From an uncultured Clostridia bacterium (GTDB lineage: Bacteria; Bacillota; Clostridia; Oscillospirales; Acutalibacteraceae): a stretch of DNA of 60,378 bases. The DNA lies in assembly GCA_947169745.1 (NCBI GenBank), contig CAMVQZ010000003.1, positions 1 through 60,378 of the forward strand, written 5' to 3'. Under the pieces are notes generated by a model. That model saw only the letters and a program-made list of their open reading frames with translations, was not told where the DNA came from and did no database searches. Shown in pieces: positions 1 to 8,249 of the stretch. Position numbers and translations under genes: made by a program. Within the stretch, counting starts at the first letter, position 1, and every line of letters begins with the position of its first letter.

Positions 1-55
1 CGAGCGAATGGAATGAGCGACTACGCGAACACGGGTCCAGCGTCGACGCTGGCAC
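1..55 (+). repeat. Right end of the dispersed hairpin repeat (copy 0, type II end)
   Basis: The stretch from about position 8 to 56 matches the right end of the copy at 53011-53243 over about 50 bp. It includes the perfect 16-bp palindrome CCAGCGTCGACGCTGG at 37-52. The window starts inside the element, so its left part is not visible. It lies 11 bp before the -35 box of the B12 operon promoter. Function unknown. Confidence 0.8.
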
Positions 56-66
56 GTGGTAGTGGG

Positions 67-95
67 TTGACATTGGTGTAATTTTTTGTTATATT
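67..95 (+). promoter_or_regulatory. Promoter of the cobalamin operon (TTGACA-17-TATATT)
   Basis: TTGACA at 67-72 and TATATT at 90-95 are separated by 17 bp. This predicts a start near 102 and a leader of about 360 nt that carries the cobalamin riboswitch. The -35 box follows directly on the right end of the dispersed repeat, as at 33319 and 53250. Confidence 0.65.
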
Positions 96-204
96 TTATA
101 TGAACTGAATAGTACTTTCTGTAGTATATAAAGGCTAGCAGATTTTCAGCGATAAGATGTTGTTACTGATAGATGTCATTGTGTTTTTTGTGCTGCGGAG
201 AGGA

Positions 205-322
205 TACCTGCAGGTACGAAAGGCGTATGCCCGGTAGGTAATAGGGAATCCGGTGTAAATCCGGGACAACCGTCATTACTGTGATTGGTATTAACCATAA
301 GTCAGAATACCTCCTGCGGATA
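205..322 (+). promoter_or_regulatory. Cobalamin riboswitch aptamer
   Basis: Characteristic blocks appear in order. They are AATAGGGAATCCGGTGTAAA at about 240-259, a TTACTGTGA block near 276-284, and a B12-box-like AAGTCAGAATACCTCCTGC at 299-317. GCAGG at 210-214 can pair with CCTGC at 313-317 to close the aptamer. The intrinsic terminator at 421-455 is the likely expression platform, so B12 would lower transcription of the downstream operon. Exact ends are estimates. Confidence 0.9.
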
Positions 323-420
323 TTTCAGGTTTTGCAAGCTTGGACGATGAAGAGGTGCGACCGTTTATAGCCAGTGGTGCTGTGCCTTTTCGTGCCGGTA
401 TTGCCGGCTGTATACTGTTG

Positions 421-455
421 CGCTTTCTTTGTTATAAACGAGGAAAGCGTTTTTT
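421..455 (+). terminator. Riboswitch-controlled intrinsic terminator
   Basis: CGCTTTCTTTG at 421-431 pairs with CGAGGAAAGCG at 439-449 (11 bp with two G-T pairs). A run of T follows at 450-455. It lies between the B12 aptamer and the first gene, and its T run touches that gene's ribosome site (GGTGG 456-460). This fits a transcription-attenuation switch. Confidence 0.85.
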
Positions 456-461
456 GGTGGT

Positions 462-758
462 ATGATGAAAAAAAACGAGAAATACGATTTTGCTTTAAGG
501 CTTCTGGTCGAAAAAAAAGATCAGCTCGGGAGACTTCCGCAAAGAAGTGATTTTGATAGTCAGACTGTTTGTTTTATAAAACAGAAGCTGGGTCCGTGGC
601 CCCGGGCACTGGAGGCGGCAGGACTTAAAGATTCTTCCGGAGTGAGTTCTGCTGAGAAAAGCAGGAGAAAGCGGGAAGAGAGCAAAAAGCGGAGAAAGCT
701 TTTAAAACATCAGAAAGAAGAAATGCTTCCTCAGAAAAAAGAGGAGGATCAGAAATGA
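462..758 (+). CDS. Small basic protein with a homing-endonuclease-associated (HNH_repeat-like) module
   Basis: This is the first gene behind the riboswitch terminator, 98 residues. Residues 8-56 resemble the short helical repeat found beside HNH homing endonucleases. Key parts are LGRLPQRSDF at about 22-31 and KLGPWPRALEAAGL at 42-55. The remainder (62-98) is a very Lys/Arg/Glu-rich charged tail. No nuclease domain is present, so a nucleic-acid-binding role is only an inference. ATG codons at 462 and 465 are both possible; GGTGG at 456-460 is a weak ribosome site and fits 465 slightly better. Its stop overlaps the next start (ATGA at 755-758), so translation is coupled. Why such a protein leads a B12 operon is unclear. 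Confidence 0.75.
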   Translation: MMKKNEKYDFALRLLVEKKDQLGRLPQRSDFDSQTVCFIKQKLGPWPRALEAAGLKDSSGVSSAEKSRRKREESKKRRKLLKHQKEEMLPQKKEEDQK

Positions 759-2797
759 AGATCAAAAAGACGATAGCGGCCGGTTTTCTGACTGCAGCAA
801 TGGTTTCCGCACTTATTCCGTATAGTGTAAATGCAGTGGGAGTATCCCCGAAGATCAGAGTCGTGATAGAGAACAACACGAATAATTCAGCACCCTGGAG
901 TGGTGTCCTTGTGGATGAATATGTAGAGCTTAAGAGCGATTCTACTGCATTGTCTGTATTCAAGGATCTTTGCAGCAGAAAGGGATTCACTCAGACCGGT
1001 GCTGACAGTTATTATATAACCGAGATAAACGGCTTGTCTGCGGAGGGTATGGGCGGCTGGATGTTTTCTGTAGATGACTGGTTCGGAAACAGCGGTATTT
1101 CGGCATTCAAAGCCTCTGACGGTACTCTTTCTGACGGAGATGAATTATGCTTTGCTTATTCTATGAACTGGGGCACAGACCTGGGAGCCGATTTTATGAA
1201 TACGAGCACAAAGCTCAGCTCAATAGAATTTGATACTGAGATCAGTGACTTTGATTTTTCTCCCGATACACTTTCATATACCCTTACCCTTCCGGAGAAT
1301 ACAGATTCTGTAACGGTCATTCCGACTGCCGAGAATAAAAATTACAGGTATAAGATATACAAAAACGATTATACTCCGGAAAAAGACGGATACAGAAGGA
1401 CGGATCATATATCTGTAAAAAACGGTGATAAGCTTTATATCGGCGTAGGCGAACCATCCTGGCATAGTTATATGCCGGAGGGGGTAACAAAGACTGTATA
1501 TACTCTGGAGATCAGCATTCCGTCTGAAGAATCCTCCGGAACAGAATCATCGGAGACTTCAGAAGAATCAGAGGAACAAGAGAGTAAACAGGAGGAGTCC
1601 TCCGGAACAGAGGATAGCAGCATAACAGCGGAAACTATAATTAGTGAAACGAATAAAAAATTCCTTGCTTCAAAGGATACTGCGGTATTCGGAAATGAAT
1701 GGAATATGCTCACTCTCGCAAGACATTCAGTAATAAGTGATGAGTTCAGAGTCAACTATGTTGATAGCCTCAGGGAGTATCTCGCTGAGAATCAGTTTTC
1801 CAGTGCAACAGAAGCAGCCAGAGTTGTTCTTACTTTGAGTGCTCTCGGAGCAGATGCTTCTGATTTTTACGGAAACGATCTTACTGCTGTTTTTTCTGAT
1901 TATGAGTTTGTGTCAAAACAGGGAATAAACGGAATTGTATATTCCCTGATAGCTCTAGATTCCTGCGGGTATAAAATACCCTCTGCTTCAGGCGACACAA
2001 AACAAACAACGAGAGAAATGATTTTGGATGCTATTTTATCTTCACAGCTTGATGATGGGGGCTGGACATTTTACGGTGATAAATATGATCCTGATATGAC
2101 GGCTATGTCACTGCAGGCGCTTGCACCATATGTCGGAAGTAACGAAAAGGTCAGAAATTCAGTGGATAAAGCAGTCGGGTTGTTGTCAACCGCTCAGAAT
2201 AAGGATGGTACATATTCCTCATACGGAGCTGATAACTGTGAAAGTACAGCTCAGGTGCTTACAGCTCTGACCGCTCTTGGGATTGATCCTGACAAAGACG
2301 ATAGATTTATCAAAAACGGTAAAACTGTAGTAGATGGTCTTATCAGTTTCTATGTGACCCGGGATGCCGGCTTCTCGCATATACGCGGAGATGATGTGAA
2401 TATATATTCAACTCAGCAGGCGTGCTATGCCCTTTGCGCATATAAAAGATTTGTTTCAGGAAAAACTTTCCTCTATGATATGAGCGACGTAACCCTCACA
2501 GCTTATAAATCAGAAAGCTCTGTTTCTCCTGAGTCTGATGAGGATAGCAGTTCTGCTCCGGAGACGATCTCTGAGGTAAGTGAGGCAGAGAAAGAGATAA
2601 CTTCAGAAGCAGATGAGGACAGTAAGTCTGGAAATGAACCAGATAATACAAAAGACGATAATGATGAAAAAAATGCAGATGTATATAAAACAGGAGATAA
2701 CAGTGACTATGTATTTATCCTTGTACTTGCTCTCACATCTGCAGTAACGGCTGCTTTGGTTTTTAAGCGTAAAAACAGAGCTACAGAAGAAAAATGA
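755..2797 (+). CDS. Cell-surface cobalamin-capture candidate: DUF4430, cadherin-like domain and alpha/alpha toroid
   Basis: A 680-residue secreted protein. Visible parts are a signal peptide (1-27) and a DUF4430 domain (about 60-140), related to the transcobalamin/intrinsic-factor beta domain, with GGWMFSVDDWFGNSG and YSMNWGTDLGADF. A cadherin-like beta-sandwich follows (155-255), then an acidic Ser/Glu linker (256-295). An alpha/alpha toroid (about 300-568) has QLDDGGWTFYG and QNKDGTYSSYG repeats, like the prenyltransferase/intrinsic-factor alpha fold. After a second acidic linker come YKTGD (644-648), a hydrophobic segment (652-670) and KRKNR, which resembles a degenerate sortase signal. 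The two halves of an intrinsic-factor-like protein are present in reversed order. Riboswitch control and the ECF genes downstream suggest B12 binding at the wall; the ligand is inferred. GAGGAGG precedes the ATG. Confidence 0.85.
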   Translation: MKIKKTIAAGFLTAAMVSALIPYSVNAVGVSPKIRVVIENNTNNSAPWSGVLVDEYVELKSDSTALSVFKDLCSRKGFTQTGADSYYITEINGLSAEGMGGWMFSVDDWFGNSGISAFKASDGTLSDGDELCFAYSMNWGTDLGADFMNTSTKLSSIEFDTEISDFDFSPDTLSYTLTLPENTDSVTVIPTAENKNYRYKIYKNDYTPEKDGYRRTDHISVKNGDKLYIGVGEPSWHSYMPEGVTKTVYTLEISIPSEESSGTESSETSEESEEQESKQEESSGTEDSSITAETIISETNKKFLASKDTAVFGNEWNMLTLARHSVISDEFRVNYVDSLREYLAENQFSSATEAARVVLTLSALGADASDFYGNDLTAVFSDYEFVSKQGINGIVYSLIALDSCGYKIPSASGDTKQTTREMILDAILSSQLDDGGWTFYGDKYDPDMTAMSLQALAPYVGSNEKVRNSVDKAVGLLSTAQNKDGTYSSYGADNCESTAQVLTALTALGIDPDKDDRFIKNGKTVVDGLISFYVTRDAGFSHIRGDDVNIYSTQQACYALCAYKRFVSGKTFLYDMSDVTLTAYKSESSVSPESDEDSSSAPETISEVSEAEKEITSEADEDSKSGNEPDNTKDDNDEKNADVYKTGDNSDYVFILVLALTSAVTAALVFKRKNRATEEK

Positions 2798-2841
2798 TCA
2801 CAAGGCTGTCCTTTCCGGGCAGCCTTTAAGGATATGAAGCT

Positions 2842-3825
2842 ATGAAAAACTGGTTCAGAAAAAACAGCACATTGATTATTGTGGGACTATTACTGACAAT
2901 AGTACTCACTGCGGCATTTTTTTCGGGAGGAATTCCGGGCTCTCCTGATACAGAGATAACCTCTTCGATTTCAGCTTCCACTGTAAAGGAGCCTGAAAAA
3001 AGCGGGGAGCTTTCTTCTGATTTTTCGGAAAGCATCGTAAAAGAAGATTCTGATAAAAGCGAAAAATCTCAGAAAGAGGAAGAAAAAGTTAACTCCCGTT
3101 CTGATGAAAGCAGTAAAGTGTCGTCTGAGAGCTCAGAGAGAGAGAATTCACGGAAAGCAGAATCGGATGTATCACAAAGCTCTGAAAAAACGTCGCATGA
3201 AACGAATAAACAAAAATCGGTTGTAGACGAAAGCAGCAAAGAAGGGGATGAACCGAAAAAGGAAAGATCGGGGACAAGATCTGAAGTAACATCATCTGAA
3301 GCTTCTGATCCTCCTGAAGCTGAAAAAGCTTCTTCCGAAAATGAAACTACAGAGGATACTTCATCGGAGATTTCCGAGCGGGAAAAAACAGAGGATCCGG
3401 ACGTTTCTCAGGATAATGAATCGTCATGCACTATTCTTATTTCATGCAAAACTGCAGTTACCTGTCCTTCGCTAAAAAAGAGCACGCGCTCAGTTCTTCC
3501 TGATGACGGTATTGTTCTTGCAAGGATGAGCTGCGGTTTTTCAGAGGGAGAAAGTGTTTTTGATGTTTTGAAGAGAGTATGCAAAAATAATAAAATCCAT
3601 CTTGATTTTTCCTCCACACCTGTCAGCGGAGGCGCATATATAAGGGGTATAGCGAATCTTTATGAATTTGACTGTGGAAGTATTTCCGGGTGGATGTATA
3701 AGGTAGACGGAGAATTTCCAAGTGTAGGCTGCTCAGAATACAAGCTTACAGAGGGCTGCAATATCGAATTTTTATATAGCTGCAATCTTGGCGCAGATAT
3801 CGGGAATGAATACAAAGGAGAGTGA
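2842..3825 (+). CDS. Membrane-anchored DUF4430 protein, probable partner in B12 capture
   Basis: 327 residues. An N-terminal hydrophobic segment (about 10-28) without a clear lipobox should anchor it in the membrane. A long Ser/Glu/Lys-rich low-complexity stretch follows (about 40-200). The C-terminal DUF4430 domain (about 225-322) carries SGWMYKVDGEFPSVG and ends with YSCNLGADIG. That ending matches the YSMNWGTDLGAD motif of the upstream protein. The extended linker would let the domain reach through the wall. Its place between the surface toroid protein and the ECF genes suggests it passes cobalamin to the transporter; this is inference. AAGG at 2827-2830 is a weak, distant ribosome site. 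Confidence 0.8.
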   Translation: MKNWFRKNSTLIIVGLLLTIVLTAAFFSGGIPGSPDTEITSSISASTVKEPEKSGELSSDFSESIVKEDSDKSEKSQKEEEKVNSRSDESSKVSSESSERENSRKAESDVSQSSEKTSHETNKQKSVVDESSKEGDEPKKERSGTRSEVTSSEASDPPEAEKASSENETTEDTSSEISEREKTEDPDVSQDNESSCTILISCKTAVTCPSLKKSTRSVLPDDGIVLARMSCGFSEGESVFDVLKRVCKNNKIHLDFSSTPVSGGAYIRGIANLYEFDCGSISGWMYKVDGEFPSVGCSEYKLTEGCNIEFLYSCNLGADIGNEYKGE

Positions 3826-3829
3826 TGGT

Positions 3830-4720
3830 TTGAAAACAGGCTTTTTGTCATATAACCCCATTTCTCAGATGGTATTTTTTGTTTCAGTTATATGTATAAC
3901 TGTTTTTATAATGCACCCGATAATGCTGCTGATATCTCTGGCCGCAAGTTCGGTATATACCCTGGAGCATTCCGGTATCAGGGGGTATTTTTCATCACTT
4001 CGTTTTTCTCTGACTGTTTCGGTGATGGTTGTACTGATCAATCCTCTCATCAGTCATCAGGGTGTTACCATTATCGGATATTTTCCTGATGACAATCCTT
4101 TTACTCTTGAATCTGTTTTTTTCGGGTTTGCGGCTGCGTTGCTGATGTCCTCTTCAATCAAGTGGTTTTTCTGTCTTAATCGTATATTTAACTCAAAAAA
4201 AATAATATATATTTTCGGGAAAATTGTGCCAAAGCTTGCTTTGCTTCTTTCTATGACACTTCATTTCGGAGAAAGGGCGAAGAGACATATGTATATAGTC
4301 CGATCAGCCAGATATCCTATTGACTGTTGTGCAGGACGGATATCGCCTGTTGGAAAGATCAGAAATGGCATAAAGCTTTTGTCGTCGCTGATACAATGGT
4401 CTCTTGAAAATTCAATAGATACAGCGGATTCAATGAAAAGCAGGGGATACGGTCTGAGCAGGAGATCTTTCTCAGATGCTTATCCTGTAGGTGCCCGGGA
4501 TATAATTCTCATCGTTACTGTTATTGCCGGAGATGTATTCATCTTTTATACCTTCCTTTCGGAAAAGTTATACTATAGCTTTTATCCGGTGATTGAAATG
4601 AGGCCGGAGGGGCCTGCAGGTACGGTGTCATTTTTAGTTTTTATTATAATTCTGATCATACCCCTTCTCATTGATCTTGCGGAGGTGATTAAATGGAAAT
4701 ATTTTCGGTCAGGAATCTGA
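3830..4720 (+). CDS. ecfT: ECF transporter transmembrane component EcfT (CbiQ family)
   Basis: About 296 residues with several hydrophobic segments. The EcfT coupling signature DSMKSRGYGLSRRSF lies near the end of the cytoplasmic region (around 203-217). This family forms the scaffold that couples ATP hydrolysis to movement of the S component. I chose TTG at 3830 because AAAGGAG (3814-3820) is 9 nt upstream. In-frame ATGs at 3788 and 3806 lie inside the preceding gene and lack a ribosome site. It starts 4 bp after the DUF4430 gene and overlaps the next gene by 28 bp. B12 as cargo is inferred from the riboswitch. Confidence 0.88.
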   Translation: MKTGFLSYNPISQMVFFVSVICITVFIMHPIMLLISLAASSVYTLEHSGIRGYFSSLRFSLTVSVMVVLINPLISHQGVTIIGYFPDDNPFTLESVFFGFAAALLMSSSIKWFFCLNRIFNSKKIIYIFGKIVPKLALLLSMTLHFGERAKRHMYIVRSARYPIDCCAGRISPVGKIRNGIKLLSSLIQWSLENSIDTADSMKSRGYGLSRRSFSDAYPVGARDIILIVTVIAGDVFIFYTFLSEKLYYSFYPVIEMRPEGPAGTVSFLVFIIILIIPLLIDLAEVIKWKYFRSGI

Positions 4721-7338
4721 GATTCAGATATCCTGATTCTGATGATTATATACTGGATGATATATGTTTTAAGGTTTCTTCCGGGGAATTTATCACGCTC
4801 TGTGGTCTGTCCGGATGTGGGAAAACGACGTTTCTGAGGCATCTGAAAACCGCTCTCAGCCCATGGGGAGAAAAAAGCGGTGAAATATTATTCCGTGGGG
4901 TCCCCCTTGAAGAAGTTCCCGAGAAAGAGCAGGTGTCCGGGATAGGATTTGTAATGCAATCTCCTGACAATCAGAGTGTATGTGAGACAGTCAGGGAAGA
5001 GATTGCCTTCGGACCAGAGAGCCTCGGTATCAAGAGCAGTGTTATAAACAGGAATATTGCAGAGATGGCTGCTTTTTTCGGTCTGGAAAGTATCCTTGCA
5101 TCAAGAACAGATACATTGTCAGGCGGACAGAAGCAGCTTGTCAATCTTGCCTCAGTAATGATTCTGCATCCGGAGATTCTCATACTTGATGAACCAACAG
5201 CTCAGCTTGACCCTGTTTCCACCGAAGCCTTTCTCAACGCTCTCAAAAAGATCAATTCAGAACTGGGAACAACAGTGATATTATGTGAGCATACCCTTGA
5301 AGAAACATTTTCAGTAAGTGACAGGATCATTATTATGGAAAAGGGAAGAATAATCAGCGATTCCGCCCCCAGGAACTGCGCTGCGTTTTTAAGGAAAGAC
5401 AACAATGCTATGTTTGATTCCATGCCCTCTTCTGTCAGAATAGCAATGACTGTGCAAAAGAATCTCAGTGAGATACCTGCAGATGTTCCGGAAGGAAGAA
5501 AATGGCTTTCTGGAGTTACAGGGGGAAAAAAGATAGATTATTCTCCGGATAAGGAAACGGAGATTGCAGATATTCCGGATGCGCTGGAGCTGAAGAATAT
5601 CTGGTTCAGGTATGAAAAGAACAGCAGGGATATCCTGAAGGGGATAAATCTGAAGGCGGGATATGGAGAAATAATATCTGTTGTCGGAGGTAACGGCAGC
5701 GGAAAAACGACTCTTCTTTGTGCCATTACAGGTTATAATAAAATATATCGGGGGAGGATAATAAAAGACGGTAAGCAGATAAAAAGGGGAAGTCTTTCCG
5801 GCTTTGCGTATCTTCCCCAGGATCCCGGAGCTTTGTTTGTGGGAGATACTGTAATGGATGATCTTCACGAAGTGTTGTCATCAAGAAAGCTGTCAAAGGA
5901 TTCAAAGAAGAAAATGATATCCCAGGTTGTTTCTCTTTGCGGACTGGAAGGTCTTACCGGGAGGCATCCTTATGATCTTTCCTGTGGAGAAAAACAGAAG
6001 GCAGCTATTGCAAAGCTGCTACTTACCCGTCCGGATATTCTGCTTCTTGATGAGCCGGTAAAGGGTCTGGATGTAAGTTCAAAAAGAGAGATAGGGAAGA
6101 TACTTCAGGCTCTTTCTTCAATGGGTAAATGTATAATATTTGTAAGTCACGATATGGAGTTTTGTGCCGAATATTCCCACAGATGTGCACTGTTCCATGA
6201 CGGACAGCTTATAGGTTCTGCTTCACCCGCTGATTTCTTTTGCGAAAACACATTTTATACCACCTGCCCCAGGAGAATTTCATCCGGGATGATAGAAAAA
6301 GCGGTAACTGTTGATGATGTTCTCATGGCACTGAATATTAAAAGAGAGAAAAAAGAGGATATTTCCGAAAGGGTAAGGTGTCTGTTTGAAGATATCCCAC
6401 AAGAAACTGAGGTGAGAGCTTCCGGAGACCATGATACCCGTCAGATTATAAGCGGCTTGTCCTGTATTGCATTCATTGTTTCACTTATTATATTTACAGG
6501 TATCCTGTCGCCGTTACTGCCGGGAAAATACTCTGCTTCGGCAGCGGTTGCGGCTCTGATATCCGGATTTGTTTCTCTGATTACGGGGTTACCATCAAAG
6601 AAAAAGAGACAAAAGATGAGTATTAATAGTATGAAGAAGTCATCGAAAGCGATTATTTTGTCTGTCATACTGATCAGTCTTGCTGTACCATTCACGATTT
6701 TTGCCGGAATTTTTTTTCTCAGAGATTCCAGGTATCTGTTCATTTCGCTGCTGATTTGTCTTGAATGTATGATTCCGTTTTTTGTTGTTTTTGAAAACAG
6801 AAGTATCCGTGCAAGAGAGATTGTTATCATTTCTGTAATGTGCGCTTTTGCAGTTGTATCAAGGGCAGCGTTTTATATGCTCCCCCAATTCAAACCGATG
6901 ACAGCAATAGTCATAATATCCGGCGCAGCATTGGGAGCAGAATCCGGTTTTTTGATCGGCTCTGTTTCGATATTTGCATCAAATATAGTATTTGGTCAGG
7001 GACCCTGGACTCCATGGCAGATGTTTGCTATGGGGCTTATAGGTTTTTTATCCGGCATAATATTCGGAAGCGGACGTACAAGCTTCAGCCGGGTCACTCT
7101 TTCGGTATATGGTTTCTTTGTTTCTCTGATAATATACGGAGGGATAATGGATCCGGCAGCGATGATTATGTCTCATATCGAGCCTACTGCAGATAATCTC
7201 CGGATATATTATCTGACAGGGCTTCCTCTTGATACCGTTCATGGAATTTCTACTTTTATTTTCTTATTTATAGGATCCGAGGCTTTTATAAAAAAGCTGG
7301 AAAGAGTAAAACTGAAATATGGTCTGATACATCAATAA
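4693..7338 (+). CDS. Fused ECF transporter: two EcfA ATPase domains plus a substrate-binding S component
   Basis: An 881-residue single chain. ATPase 1 (about 1-230) has Walker A GLSGCGKTT at 38-46, signature LSGGQKQ near 142, and ILDEP. ATPase 2 (about 297-530) has Walker A GGNGSGKTT near 332, LSCGEKQ near 429 and LLLDEP. A hydrophobic region from about 580 to the end contains the S-component motif GQGPWTPWQMFAMGLIGF near 768. In most species EcfA1, EcfA2 and S are separate proteins; joining all three dedicates the ATPases to one substrate. Substrate is inferred as cobalamin from the riboswitch and DUF4430 neighbours. GGAGGTGA (4681-4688) supports the ATG. It is the last gene before the terminator at 7370. 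Confidence 0.88.
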   Translation: MEIFSVRNLRFRYPDSDDYILDDICFKVSSGEFITLCGLSGCGKTTFLRHLKTALSPWGEKSGEILFRGVPLEEVPEKEQVSGIGFVMQSPDNQSVCETVREEIAFGPESLGIKSSVINRNIAEMAAFFGLESILASRTDTLSGGQKQLVNLASVMILHPEILILDEPTAQLDPVSTEAFLNALKKINSELGTTVILCEHTLEETFSVSDRIIIMEKGRIISDSAPRNCAAFLRKDNNAMFDSMPSSVRIAMTVQKNLSEIPADVPEGRKWLSGVTGGKKIDYSPDKETEIADIPDALELKNIWFRYEKNSRDILKGINLKAGYGEIISVVGGNGSGKTTLLCAITGYNKIYRGRIIKDGKQIKRGSLSGFAYLPQDPGALFVGDTVMDDLHEVLSSRKLSKDSKKKMISQVVSLCGLEGLTGRHPYDLSCGEKQKAAIAKLLLTRPDILLLDEPVKGLDVSSKREIGKILQALSSMGKCIIFVSHDMEFCAEYSHRCALFHDGQLIGSASPADFFCENTFYTTCPRRISSGMIEKAVTVDDVLMALNIKREKKEDISERVRCLFEDIPQETEVRASGDHDTRQIISGLSCIAFIVSLIIFTGILSPLLPGKYSASAAVAALISGFVSLITGLPSKKKRQKMSINSMKKSSKAIILSVILISLAVPFTIFAGIFFLRDSRYLFISLLICLECMIPFFVVFENRSIRAREIVIISVMCAFAVVSRAAFYMLPQFKPMTAIVIISGAALGAESGFLIGSVSIFASNIVFGQGPWTPWQMFAMGLIGFLSGIIFGSGRTSFSRVTLSVYGFFVSLIIYGGIMDPAAMIMSHIEPTADNLRIYYLTGLPLDTVHGISTFIFLFIGSEAFIKKLERVKLKYGLIHQ

Positions 7339-7339
7339 T

Positions 7340-7375
7340 AATTATCACTTATCCTCCAATTATCACTTATCCTCC
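7340..7375 (+). repeat. Two tandem copies of an 18-bp unit
   Basis: AATTATCACTTATCCTCC occurs at 7340-7357 and again, identical, at 7358-7375. The second copy supplies the first bases of the left arm of the terminator at 7370, so the arm sequence is partly duplicated. Confidence 0.85.
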
Positions 7376-7399
7376 GTCTGAAAAGGCGGGGGATTTTTT
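7370..7399 (+). terminator. Intrinsic terminator of the cobalamin operon
   Basis: TCCTCCGTCT (7370-7379) pairs with AGGCGGGGGA (7384-7393) around a GAAA loop. TTTTTT follows at 7394-7399. Confidence 0.9.
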
Positions 7400-7476
7400 G
7401 TAAGTTAAGGATTCTACAAAATCTGTCGATTGTTTGTCAATTATTTTTATATTTTATAGTTTTAATAGTTGATGAA

Positions 7477-7488
7477 TTATGGTATAAT
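7477..7488 (+). promoter_or_regulatory. Extended -10 promoter element
   Basis: AATTATGGTATAAT ends in TATAAT at 7483-7488, with an upstream TG suggesting an extended -10. No good -35 is visible. A start near 7495 would exclude upstream start codons for the next gene and supports 7520. Confidence 0.5.
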
Positions 7489-7519
7489 CAAGTGGAATAA
7501 CAGGAAAAATCAGGGAGTG

Positions 7520-7852
7520 ATGTTTTTGAAGAATTATCTTATCTGCTACTATATTTTGCAGCAGTGTCTTTTTGAGAGTCTCGAAGAGGATCTGGGAGAG
7601 CTGCTAAATATAATTTCACCTGAATTATGGAAAAATGGAAAGCCCTCTGATGAAGATGTATTCAAAGATTGGAAAAGCGTAATCGATACTGAAAAAATGA
7701 CAGTAGAGGATATGAAGAAAAGTCTTTCAGAAAAGCTTTCAGGTCTTGGGATGGAGCTTGAAAAGACTATGAAAATAATAGATTCTGAGGATTTTGAATA
7801 CTTTATTTCTCAGGCGAAAGAAAGGGCAGAGGAGTATCTTTCAGAATTTTAA
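7520..7852 (+). CDS. Hypothetical small acidic helical protein
   Basis: About 110 residues from ATG at 7520; a TTG at 7526 is an alternative with better spacing from GGGAG (7513-7517). It begins with a hydrophobic, Tyr/Cys-containing stretch (FLKNYLICYYILQQCLF). The rest is acidic and probably alpha-helical with charged heptads, ending in EYLSEF. I recognise no family. It lies 32 bp before the Spx/ArsC-like gene and may share its transcript. Confidence 0.65.
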   Translation: MFLKNYLICYYILQQCLFESLEEDLGELLNIISPELWKNGKPSDEDVFKDWKSVIDTEKMTVEDMKKSLSEKLSGLGMELEKTMKIIDSEDFEYFISQAKERAEEYLSEF

Positions 7853-7884
7853 CAGCAGAACTTATTACAGAACGGAGGAATAAT

Positions 7885-8238
7885 ATGCTTATAGTTTGTT
7901 ATCCGAAATGCACAACCTGCAAAAAAGCACAAAAGTGGCTTGCAGATAATAATATTTCTTTTGAAGAAAGAAATATAAAAGAGGAACGTCCTTCCGCTGA
8001 TGAGTTGAAGAAGTGGATCACCCTCAGCAAACTTCCTGTCAGGAGGTTCTTTAATACAAGCGGAATGCTGTACCGTGAAATGCAGTTAAAGGAGAAGCTT
8101 CCGGGTATGAGTGACGAGGAAATGATCTCGCTGCTCTCGTCCGACGGAATGCTGGTCAAAAGACCCATACTTGTTAATGATGAAACAGTTCTTGTAGGTT
8201 TTAAAGAAGATTTGTGGAAAGAAATGCTTTTAAAATGA
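7885..8238 (+). CDS. Spx/ArsC-family thioredoxin-fold protein
   Basis: 117 residues, the usual length for the ArsC/Spx/YffB family. It has YPKCTTCKKA with a CxxC pair at Cys9 and Cys12, then the KEERPSADELKKW region and the KRPILV motif near residue 95. Spx members act on RNA polymerase under disulphide stress, while ArsC members reduce arsenate; the sequence does not decide between these. No ars genes are nearby. A GGAGG at about 7875 precedes the ATG. Its 3' end lies 11 bp before the ygiQ start. Confidence 0.85.
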   Translation: MLIVCYPKCTTCKKAQKWLADNNISFEERNIKEERPSADELKKWITLSKLPVRRFFNTSGMLYREMQLKEKLPGMSDEEMISLLSSDGMLVKRPILVNDETVLVGFKEDLWKEMLLK

Positions 8239-8249
8239 CAGGTGATCGA

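Noticed and set aside
37-52. CCAGCGTCGACGCTGG palindrome as an isolated operator
   Set aside because: It recurs as the right end of repeat copies 0 and E, and nearly in B, so it is better treated as part of that element than as an independent site.
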